The notes beneath the pieces are model-generated. The model did not search any database and had not been told where the DNA came from. It saw only the letters and a program-made list of their open reading frames with translations. From positions 61,663 through 125,662 of the forward strand of contig SZWC01000807.1 of assembly GCA_023375785.1 (NCBI GenBank): 64,000 nt of DNA, written 5' to 3'. The stretch comes from Penium margaritaceum (lineage: Eukaryota > Streptophyta > Zygnematophyceae > Desmidiales > Peniaceae). The position numbers were made by a program, and so were the translations under genes. Position 1 is the first letter of the stretch. Each line of letters begins with the position of its first letter. Of the stretch, positions 10,562-19,952 are shown one piece after another.

Positions 10562-11663
10562 CTATCCTAGACGCAGGCAAACGGCTATCCGCTCGATATC
10601 CGTGCTAGTGATTGTATGGATTGAATGTCTAGGAGAGTGGAGAATGTGATTGCATGTCCACGTCGTGTAGCTCATGTTTTTGAAGGCAGACAAGGAGTAA
10701 AGGCCACGCCTTGACAACATACTATGTATGCCGTCACAAAGTGTGCAGTTACAACATTCTGATACACCGTTTTTTTGGGGTGTGTATGATGATGAGATCT
10801 CCAAACACACCACACACAACTTAAGGAGACGGTGGGTCCCATACACTCATTACAACTATCACTAGAAAAAGCACAAAGAGGACGATGTCCTCTTTGTGCC
10901 TTTGATCACTTTCTTGGCGGAGGGCAGACACCCACTGGTAGAATGAAGTCTCTTCCATGAAACAGATTACATGGCAGCCAATTCATGAGACAACAACCCC
11001 ATTTCCATGCACCCAATTGAGAAGATGACATGTATGAGACCTATAGGAAAAGGAGGGTGAGCGATACATATTTCTTCAGTGAAAACAAGGCAATCAAAGG
11101 AACGATGCAAGAGAACAGCAGAGGAGTAAAGGCCCGTGACAGGTTACATAGAAAACATACTTGAGATGACATTTGTGGGTGCATGTCCAAGGCGACGATG
11201 GAGGGAACAGACATGCTTAGACAAGAGTGAGGGAGCAACATAGGCAAGCGCGGAGTCAACAAGAGGAGTAGAGGAAGAAAGCAAGGAAACACGGCTGTGC
11301 TTTTCAAATTAGACACCACAACGAACAACAACACAGATGGATAGACAAGGACAATGCTAATTCTACATCTTGCAGAACAAATCCATGCCTTTATCTTCTA
11401 GGAAATTCACTGACAATGGATGAGATACTGAATAGGAAAGCAAAGTGTTTTAGATAGGAATAGGGTGCCAATGGGGCCAATGAAGCAAAAGACACCCTCA
11501 ATGGGAAATAACTGAATGGAGCCAGTGTGGATGTAATGAACCGAGCAACAGGATCCACTAGGACAAAGGTGGAATAAAAGGATGTCATGTGATGTGTCAG
11601 GCTGCTACTACATCTTACATCTAGGCTCGAGTAGCCACCGGACGCATGGACAAGAGGCAACAC
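10562..11663 (-). mobile_element. Old copia relic (protease to integrase)
   Basis: Three minus-strand pieces stand in copia order. A protease-like piece lies at about 11391-11663 (THHMTSFYSTFV). A pre-integrase piece with the hallmark LHRRLGHAPTNVI lies at about 11160-11220. An integrase-like piece lies at about 10562-10846 (YTPQKNGVSE, TLCDGI, MLSRRGL). No LTRs, gag or reverse transcriptase are recognisable around it. It is heavily broken, with many breaks, and much older than elements 1-3. Element 1 abuts it on the left. Confidence 0.75.
10871..10899. repeat. Perfect 13-bp inverted repeat, 3-nt loop
   Basis: GCACAAAGAGGAC and its exact reverse complement are separated by only GAT. The result is a 13-bp perfect stem inside otherwise decayed copia sequence. 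Confidence 0.85.
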
Positions 11664-13817
11664 AATACATGTGGTGACAGTCTTGGCAGTGGGAACGGAG
11701 GCAGCAACATAAAGGCATGCAACAAAAGAATGAGAGAGTACCGCTGAACGATCAACCTACACGACATCAACAGGGAAATTCTCCATCAACGTCCAAAAGG
11801 GCTTATCCACCAGGGAAAACAATACCTCTAACCAAGGCTATTACACCATGACCTCCCTGGTCACGTAGACAGAGAAGGTGGCTGTGATATTCATGATACT
11901 GATGGTCAACATCCACCCATGTCCATGAAGTCGCACTCAAGGTGGTGGAGGTAGGAAGGGAAAAGAATGTGGAGGCTTAAGGGTACCACTGCAATAGAAC
12001 ATAGGCCAACTACGTGGGACCCAAGTAGTTGGGTGTTCCGTATTGTGCTAGCAAGCCCGAAGGGTAGAAAGGTGGAGGATCTAAGGTTGAAACGTGGGTG
12101 CACCTTCGGCACAGCGAAGCCATCATCAGGATGCAGGTGGGTGCATGTATGGTGCAACTATACAATAGAGATGAAGTAACGAGGTAAAACTTGGCATGTG
12201 AATAGTGTACAAATGGGGGATAGTCAAGATGCAACTAGTCCACAACAAAGCAATGAGCTAGTCCGAGGGACAATGCACAATGATTCAAATAACTTTCATG
12301 CCTATGGAGCCTGTTGCTTTGGTAAAATACCTTTTCAACCTGGGTGTGTGGCAAATGTGTTGGTTCCATTATACATACATGTACAATGTTTTACTTGCAG
12401 GAGTTTCTATATGACGAAGCTTGTACCATTCAGCTACCTCATCCGTGTCCAAGATCAAAACAATTGTATTGAAGAAATCTACCACCAACATTATAAAGAA
12501 TCAAGACTCGCTTATGTGATACACAAGAACAAGGGAAACTCCTTTTCTTCTTCAACATAGTGCGTGCCACACTTCATGAAAACATTATGTACATGGATTT
12601 TATTCCAAATTAATCAATAGACATGTCAACAACAAAGAAGGTCATGGGTAAGGTTGGAACTAGGGTGAGTTCATGGTCAATTGAGATGAAATGTTTGGTG
12701 GAAACTAGTAAGTGATTGTTGAAACATATCCATTCATGGATGACTGGATGCTTTTGTGTGTAAATGTGATCCATGAGTGGCCAATGTAGGAACCTTAGGG
12801 GTATCAATAGTTGATTTGGTGGATGAAGTATGATCACATGATTGAGGAAGGAATGTTATCATTACAATAGAAATCATTGTTTCATTGATGAACACAAAGC
12901 CTCGAAGGCCAGAGGGAGGATTGTCTTTGTTTGTCATTCATGCATTGATGGTAGTCGATGTATGTTCGTGATCACAACTTGTGCAATGGGGGTTGGAACA
13001 ACACAATTATAGCCTGCATTCGTAAGTTATATGCAAAAGGTAATTTTCATTAAGAACTTTACTTTAGAAACTTTATTTCATTTGTGCATTAGCCTTAAAG
13101 TCATGTTGAATTTAGATGCAAAACTGCGACTAATGGGTGACAAACGATTTTCCAATTCGCATGTAGGAATACTTTTCCTCAAACCAATTCACACCGATGT
13201 TGTCTTAACCATAGTTTTAAATACTTTCCACCCCCATTGGTGTGTTTTCACCATAGCATGAGTATCTTCATCTCCCTCCCATCATTTTGGGTACCCATCA
13301 TAAGCAAGATGTCTTCATTGTGATTCGCAGACTAGATATCAACTCCCATCACGGAAGAAAAGGTAATAGAAGTAATTGCAATGTTTTGTTCCGTCCTTTC
13401 AATATATGACTTGTGAGCCTTGTGCTCGGGTACTTTCATCCTTACGTTTGTACTCCACCACTAGTCAGTTTATAGATTTTGACACCAAAAAGTCAAGGGG
13501 ATCATGGAAAAATTCTCCTGTAGTAGGTGTTTTGTTTGATTGGCTTTGGATAACTTCAACCACCTTATACATTGGTTCATCAAGGTATCACGATAACATT
13601 GTGACTTTTTTCATGAGCTTCTCAATATACCTCAAATTCTTGATTGGACTTCTCAAATCTGCCGGTGAACCTACGACATCATTCTTGTCACGCCTGTCAA
13701 ACGCCTAAGGTCCCAACCATATCTTGTGCTTTTTTTGGTGTTTTTGTACACGTCCTTGATTCCTTTTATGATTTTCATGAAGATGTTTGAGCTTTGATGT
13801 CAAAACAACTCCTCCCT
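11664..13817. other. Stretch without recognisable gene
   Basis: The open frames are short (the longest are 120 codons at 12198-12560 plus and 110 codons at 13376-13708 plus). They lack domain motifs, consistent starts or shared codon use. The base composition is more A/T-rich than in the retrotransposons. It may be decayed repeat or intergenic DNA. The right end passes abruptly into satellite 1 at 13818. Confidence 0.55.
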
Positions 13818-16668
13818 GTTGTATGGAGTTGTAGTGATTTGTACGAAGTTGTATGCAGTTGTATAGAGTTGTATAGAGTTGTAAAGAGTTGTACAGAGTT
13901 TTGCGGAGTTGTACTGAGTTGTACGGAGTGGTAAGGAGTAGTACGGAGTTGTGCGGACTTGTATGGCGTTGTACAGAGTCGTACGGAGTCTTAGGGAGTT
14001 GTAGGGAATCGTAAGGGGTTGTACGGAGTTGTACTGATTTGTACGGAGTTGGACAGAGTTGTACGGAGTTGTTCGGAGTTGTACGGAATTGTACGGATTT
14101 GAAGCACATTGTAGAAATGTTGTACGGAGTTGTGTGGAGTTGTGCGGAGTTGTATTGAGTTGTACGAAGTTGTAGGGAGCTGTACGGAGTTGTGCGGAGT
14201 TGCACGAAGTTGTATGGAGTTGTGCAGAGTTTTAGCAATTTGTACACAGCTGTACAGAGTTGTACAAAGTTGTACGGGATTTCAATGAGTAACATGGAGT
14301 TGTACACAGTTGTACAGAGTTGTACAGAATTGTACGGTGTTGTATGGAGTTGTATGGAGCTGTATCAAGTTGTACGGATGTATAGCATTTTGTACAGAGT
14401 TGTAGGGAGTTCTACAGAGTTGTACGGAGTTGGCAGGAGTTGTACTGAGCTATATGGAGTTGAATGGAGTTGTACAAAGCTTTACAACATTGTAGCGAGA
14501 TGTAGAAAGCTTTATGGAGCTGTACGGAGTTCTACAAAGTTGCATGGACTTAGACAGAGTTTTACGCAGTTGTACAGAGTTGTACGGAGTTGTGCAGAGT
14601 TGTACGGATGTATGCAGAGTATCATAGAGTTGTACAAAGTAGTACGGAGTTAAACAGAGTTGTACGGAGTTCTACATAGTTGTACAAAGTTGTACAAAGT
14701 TGTACAAAGTTGTACGGAGTTGTACGGAGCTGTACGGAGTTGCACGCAGTTTTAGTGAATTGTGCATAGTTGGACGGAGTTGTACGGAGCTGTACGGAGA
14801 TGTGTGGAGTTTTCAGAGTTTTACGGATTTGTACGGAGTTTTACGGAATTGTACGGAGTTGTGCGAAGTAGTACGGAGTTGTAGGGAATTGTACGGAGTT
14901 GTACACAGTTTTACGGAATTGTACGGAGTTGTACGGAGTTGTACAGAGTTGTACGGAGTCGTAAGGAGGTGTAGGGAGTTATTGGGGGTTGTACGGAGGT
15001 ATATAGAGTTGTACGGCGTTGGACAGAGTTGTACAAAGCTGTACGGAGTTGTACTGAGTTTTTCGGATTTGTAGCAAAGTATAGAAACATTATACGGAGT
15101 TGTATGGAGATGTCCAGAGTTGTATGAAGTTGTACAGAGTTGTTGGGAGATCTACCGTAGTGTACAGAGTTGTACAGAGTTGTACGTAGCTATACACAGT
15201 TCTACGGAGTTGTATGGAGTTATAGCATCTTGTACAGATTTTTGTGGAGTTGCAGGAGTTGTACGTACCTGTATGGATTTGTACGGAGTTATAGCAATTT
15301 GTAAGGACTTGCATGGAGTTGGAAGGAGTTGTACAGAGTTGTACGGAGTCGTCCGGACTCGTAGGGAGTTATAGGGAGTTGTAGGGAGTTGTACAGAGTT
15401 ACATAGAGTTAAACGGAGTTATACAGAGTTGTGCGGAGTTGTGCAGAGTTGTACGGAGTTGTATGAATTTGTAGCATGTTGCTACAACTTTGTAAGGAGT
15501 AGTATGGAGTTGTACGGAGTTCTATGGAGATGTATGGAGTTGTATGGAGCTATACAGAGTTGTACGGAGCTGCACAAAACTGTACGGATTGGTACGAAGG
15601 TGAAGCAATTTATTCAGAGTTGTATGGAGTTGTACAGAGCTGTACGAAGTTGTACATAGTTGTATGGAGTTGTATCGGGTTGTAGCAAGATGTAGCAAGT
15701 TGTACAAACTTTGACAGATCTGTACGGAGTTGTACGGAGTTGGACGGAGTTGTACAGAGTTGTACAGAGTTATACGGAGTTGTATAGTATTGTAAGGAGT
15801 TGTACGGAGTTGTACGGAGTTGTAGAGAGTTCTACAAATTTGTACAGAGTTGTACGGGGTTGTAGGGAGTTTTATGCAGTCGTATGGAGTAGTACAGAGT
15901 CGTACGGAGTTGTACGGAGTTTGACATAGTCATACGGAATTTTACAGAGTTGTACAAAGCTGTATAGAGTTGTACAATGTTATTGTGATTTGTATGGAGA
16001 TTTACAGAGTTGTACGGAGTTGCATGGAGTTTTACAGAGTTTTACGGAGTTGTATGGTGTTGTACGGTGTTGTAAGAAGTAGTATGGAGTTGTACGAAGT
16101 TGTCCGGATTTGTACGGAGTCGTACGGAGTCGTAAGGAGATGTAGGGAATTGTAGGAGGTTGTACGGAGTTGTACGAAGTTGACAGAGTTATGCGGAGTT
16201 TTACGGAATTGTATGGAGTTGTACGGATTTGTAACAAGTTGTAGAAAAGTTGTACGGAGCTGTATGGAGTTGTGCGGAGTAGAATGGAGTTGTACATAGT
16301 TGTAGGGAGCTATACGGAGGTGTATAGAGTTGTACGAAGTTATACAGAGTTGTACACAGTTGTGCAGGGTTCTAGAAATTTGTACAGAGCTGTGCGGAGT
16401 TGTACGGAGTTGTACGGAGCTGTATAAAGTTCAACGGATGTATAGAGATTTGTACGGAGTTGTACAAATTTGTATGGGATTGTATGGAGTTGTACGGAGT
16501 TATACGGAGTTGTACATAGTTGTACGGAGCTATACAGAGTTGTACGGAGGTGTACGGAGTTGTAGCGAGTAGTAGCAAGTTTTACAGTGTTGTACGGAGT
16601 TGTGCAGAGCTGTATAGAGTTGTACAAAGTTGTACGCAGTTGTATGGAATTCGACAGAGTCGTACGGA
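13818..16668 (+). repeat. Satellite 1: 10-bp unit GTTGTACGGA
   Basis: About 285 tandem copies of a degenerate 10-bp unit make up the array. Thirty bases make three units and ten codons, so open frames read a repeating ten-residue peptide (for example VVRSCTELYG). Most variants change the CG of TACGG to TATGG or TACAG. A longer period of about 1 kb is also present, marked by a GTCGTA...TAGGGA block near 13975, 14948 and 16118, and a GTAGAAA-type block near 14098, 15066 and 16226. The open frames are by-products of the repeat and not genes. Confidence 0.93.
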
Positions 16669-17625
16669 GTTGGGCACTAGCTACGTCCTAGTTTTGCCCT
16701 AGTTACGCACTAGTTGTATCCTAGTTGTATCCTAGTTGTATCCTAGTTATCCTAACTATGCCCTACTTGCGCCAAAGTTGTGCCATATTTACGCCCTAGT
16801 TGCGCCGTACTTGTGTCCTAGTTGCGCCCTAGATGCACCTCAGTTGGACACTAGCTACGCTCTAGTTGTGCCCTAGTCGTGCCCTAGTTGTATCCTATTT
16901 GCATCCTTCTTGCGTCCTACTTGCGCCCTAGTTGCGCCCTATTTGCATCTTAGTTGTGCCCTACTTGCACCCTACTTACACCCTCCTTGTGCCCTAGTTG
17001 TACCCTATTTGCGCCCTACTTGCGCCATACTTATGCCCTACTTGCATCCTACTTACACCCTGATTATGCCCTAGTTACATCCTAGTTACGCCTTACTTAC
17101 GCCCTACTTACACCCTACTTATGCCCTAGTTATGCCCTAGTTACGCCCTAGTTACGTCCTGCTTGCGTCCTTGGGCCCTAGTTGCATCCTAGTTACGCCC
17201 TAGTTGCGCCCTAGTTGCACCTTATTTGTGCCTTAGTTACACCCTAGTCACGCCCTAGTTGCGCCCTAGTTGTGCGCCTCAGTTGGGCACTACCTACGCC
17301 CTATTACGCAATAGTTGCGCCCTAGTTGCGCCCTAGTTGCGCCCTAGTTGCGTCCTAGTTACCCCCTTCTTGCGCCCTAGTTCAACCCTAGTTGTGCCTT
17401 AGTTGTACTCTAGTTGTACCCTACTTGTCCCTACTTGCGTCCTAGTTGTGTCCTACTTATGTCCTACTTGCACCCTACTTGCGTCCTAGTTGTACCATAG
17501 TTGTGTCCTAGTCATGCCCTACTTGCACCCTACTTGCACTCTACTTGCATCCTAGTTATGCCCTAGTTGCACCCTAGTTGTACTCTACTTGCGCCCTACT
17601 TGTACCCTACTGGCACCCTAGTTGC
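16669..17625 (+). repeat. Satellite 2, first block: 11-bp unit GTTGCGCCCTA
   Basis: Tandem 11-bp units of (G/C)TTGCGCCCTA occur with frequent GTG, GCA and GTC variants. The block begins exactly with the recurrent variant pair GTTGGGCACTA GCTACGTCCTA, right after the last satellite 1 unit. It is interrupted at 17625 by copia element 2. Confidence 0.93.
17621..17625 (+). repeat. Target-site duplication GTTGC, left copy
   Basis: The five bases directly before the 5' LTR are GTTGC. The same five bases follow the 3' LTR at 24281-24285. They are the start of a satellite 2 unit, which shows insertion of element 2 into the existing array. Confidence 0.9.
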
Positions 17626-18203
17626 TGTTGATTCTCTTGTATATGCTTTCTCTTGTGGTCGTGAGTGCGCAGGGCACGCTGGTCCAGGAAGTGGGGGCGA
17701 CACATCGTGAGCAGACGGCATCCTTGCGGATCAGCTTGTTGCCCTGGGATTCGTGCTCTTGTGTGCTCGCCTCCACCCTGGCAGTGTAGTCTATAGTCCC
17801 TCTGCCTTGCATATTCACATGCAGGAATTCAGCTTCGCAGCAATGCCGTTATATGCTTGTGACACCTAGATTAGTGCACACTCTTGAAACTGGTTAGGAA
17901 AAATGTAGGTTTGCTTCCTAGGATGTTTGTTCACATGCCCAGGGGTTATCCGAGTTCGGAAACCCCACGTTCGGGGGGCGTGCGAGGAATTTGTCCTCGC
18001 ACCTCGCAGTTCGCTGGCGAGCTTCGCTCGCCGGCCGATGGATGAGGATCGACTAGCGATCCTCACCCGTAAGAGAGTAGTCCTCTCTTACTCGGACACT
18101 TGTACTTTTTTCATGGCTCCGGAACTAGTTTTGACCCCAACTCCCTCCACACTTCACCATTTGCCATGAAACGAAGTGCAATCTGGTCGTAGGAGTTCTC
18201 TCA
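17626..18203 (+). repeat. 5' LTR of copia element 2
   Basis: A 578-bp repeat beginning TGTTGATTC and ending TTCTCTCA, matched by 23703-24280 with no length difference. It contains the five-hairpin block at 17942-18091. No clear TATA box was found by eye. Confidence 0.95.
17942..18091 (+). repeat. Array of five adjacent hairpins in the LTR
   Basis: Five inverted repeats follow one another with almost no spacing. H1 at 17942-17966 has arms GGGGTT/AACCCC with an inner TCCGA/TCGGA. H2 at 17980-18002 has arms GTGCGAGGA/TCCTCGCAC. H3 at 18013-18035 has arms centred on GGCGAGC TTC GCTCGCC. H4 at 18040-18068 has arms TGAGGATCG/CGATCCTCA. H5 at 18069-18091 has arms GTAAGAGAG/CTCTCTTAC. The corresponding block in the 3' LTR is 24019-24168. 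Confidence 0.92.
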
Positions 18204-18215
18204 TGGTATCAGAGC
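18204..18215 (+). promoter_or_regulatory. Primer binding site of element 2 (tRNA-iMet)
   Basis: TGGTATCAGAGC directly follows the 5' LTR and is complementary to the 3' end of initiator tRNA-Met. It matches the primer site of element 1. Confidence 0.95.
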
Positions 18216-18674
18216 AGGCTCGCTGGCCTCAAACAGACTAGAGATAGGGGTAGCAAGCAAAATGAGGGGCGGCCAGATTAGGGTACGTGGCCACCCACGT
18301 GCCGTCGGCGCCACAGGCAGCCCCGCGGTCAGTGTAGGGGCGTCGAACACGCCCAGAGGGGACCGTGCAAGCCGCGCCACAGGTGCTGAGGAGAAGGAGC
18401 CTCCCACTGTCCGTGTGGTGGTCATGGGGCGGCGGAGCCGACCCCCTAGGCACCCCAAGGGCTCCCCTAACAGTGGGGTACCGAGCAGGTGGGGTGGGAA
18501 CGGGCTGGGAAGGGTCTGGGGGCTGGATGCAGGTTCCCCAACAGGTCCTAAGGCGGTTTCCAAGAGCGTAAGGCTCTCATCCAAAAACTGGGCCCAAAGT
18601 GGGCCCGGCGGATTGCTGCCGAAATCTTCTTGAACGGCAGGAGCAGGCTCTAGTCGCATCCGGCCTCCCCGGCA

Positions 18675-19949
18675 GTGAGAATGTCCAACGCCGGGGGTAG
18701 CATAGCAGGTGGGAGGGCCGATGGTGCCCAAGACGGTGATCCATCGGCCGTGACCCTCACGGCGGCCGCCGTCGCACAACTGGGTTTGGGATCCAAGGAC
18801 CTATCACCGCCACAGTTGGGCACCAGGGACTTCCTAGCCTGGAAGGACCTGTTCCTGGACTGGTCCGCTGAGCATGGCCTGGAGAGCTACTATCTCCAAC
18901 CGGCTCCAGACACTGCTGATGCGCAAGTACTCCTTCGTGCGTTCAATGCACTGCGCCGCGCGCTCCCTGATTCGCAGTCATACGCCCTGCGCGAGTACCG
19001 TTTTGGGGGAAAGGGAGCAGACCCGGCCGACTCTCGCACGGGAGACCCTCGGCCACATGATGCCTGGAGGCATCTCACGACCCGCCAGGAAGAACAAGGC
19101 ATGACGCTAGTCGTGACCCTGCGAGACAAGCTACGCAATCTCTTCCCCAAACCTGGAGCACCGGTAGCAGATTATTGGGACGAGGCTATGGACATCCGTC
19201 AACGTCTACTTGGACTTGGCGCGGCATGTTCCATCCTTGAGTGGCTGGATGTGGTGCTTCTTCTGCACCTGGGCGAGCAGTACAGAGACTTCCGTCGGGA
19301 CGTCTTCTGCCGTCACCTCGTGGCAGAGATTGAGGGCATCGACCTGTCCGTCATCTTTGCTCAACTCCGCAACTACGAAGATATTCTCAAAGGAGAAGCC
19401 CGTGACACCGTAGGTGCTCCGACAGCTTATGTGCACCAAGGCACCTCAGCTGGCCCAGAACCGTCCATCCACTTCACACACACCCAGACCGGGACCAACA
19501 GTATAGGAGAGAGGAGCAACGCTGGGAGCGGTGGTAGGGGCAGAGGGCGTGGACGCGGAGATCAAAGATGCAGTTTTTGCAATCAGACCGGGCACTTTTG
19601 GCGTCGCTGTCCCGCACTGCAGCGCCAAATGATGGACATGCAGCAGCAGCAGCAGCGTCAGTGGCAGCAGCCGCAGCAACAGCAGCAGCAGTGCCAGTGG
19701 CCCCAGCAGCAGCAGCAGCGCCAGTGGCCCCAGCAGCAGCAGTCACATCATTTGATTACCGGTTGGAATGGGTCGCAGAGCACGGGACCAGGTGCCCCAG
19801 CACCACCCGTGGTGCCTTTTGGTGCGGCAACGTTTGGGGCACAGATGCAGCAGACATTGCCCTCGCCCTCAGCACCTCCACCACCAACCTACCAGGCCCC
19901 ATACTACGTCCCGCCCTTCTCGAACACTCCCGTGCCCGTACCTGAGTGA
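18675..19949 (+). CDS. Element 2 Gag
   Basis: A reading frame of 424 codons encodes the capsid-like Gag of a copia element, the protein that forms the cytoplasmic particle and packages element RNA. The N-terminus is MRMSNAGG; either of the first two methionines could start it. The central part holds FLAWKDLFLDW and PVADYWDEAMDIRQRLLG, matching Gag of element 1. A glycine/arginine run (GGRGRGRGRG) precedes one zinc knuckle CSFCNQTGHFWRRC at residues 299-312, the nucleic-acid-binding CCHC motif. A glutamine-rich tail (repeated QQQQQ with QWPQ blocks) follows. About 470 bp of leader separate it from the primer site. Gag and Pol are adjacent frames in the same phase, an arrangement compatible with termination read-through, though that is inference only. 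Element-borne, not a host gene. Confidence 0.92.
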   Translation: MRMSNAGGSIAGGRADGAQDGDPSAVTLTAAAVAQLGLGSKDLSPPQLGTRDFLAWKDLFLDWSAEHGLESYYLQPAPDTADAQVLLRAFNALRRALPDSQSYALREYRFGGKGADPADSRTGDPRPHDAWRHLTTRQEEQGMTLVVTLRDKLRNLFPKPGAPVADYWDEAMDIRQRLLGLGAACSILEWLDVVLLLHLGEQYRDFRRDVFCRHLVAEIEGIDLSVIFAQLRNYEDILKGEARDTVGAPTAYVHQGTSAGPEPSIHFTHTQTGTNSIGERSNAGSGGRGRGRGRGDQRCSFCNQTGHFWRRCPALQRQMMDMQQQQQRQWQQPQQQQQQCQWPQQQQQRQWPQQQQSHHLITGWNGSQSTGPGAPAPPVVPFGAATFGAQMQQTLPSPSAPPPPTYQAPYYVPPFSNTPVPVPE

Positions 19950-19952
19950 GCT

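Noticed and set aside
11906-13708. Short frames of 60-120 codons as host genes or exons
   Set aside because: No family signature, and overlapping frames on both strands. I could not identify splice-supported exons from sequence alone.
13818-16702. Many 60-200 codon frames with ELYGVVRSCT-type periods
   Set aside because: These are a ten-residue period produced by the 10-bp satellite 1 and appear on both strands.
19474-19945. Alanine-rich frames overlapping the Gag of element 2
   Set aside because: They are shadows of the CAG-rich glutamine tail of Gag read in other frames.
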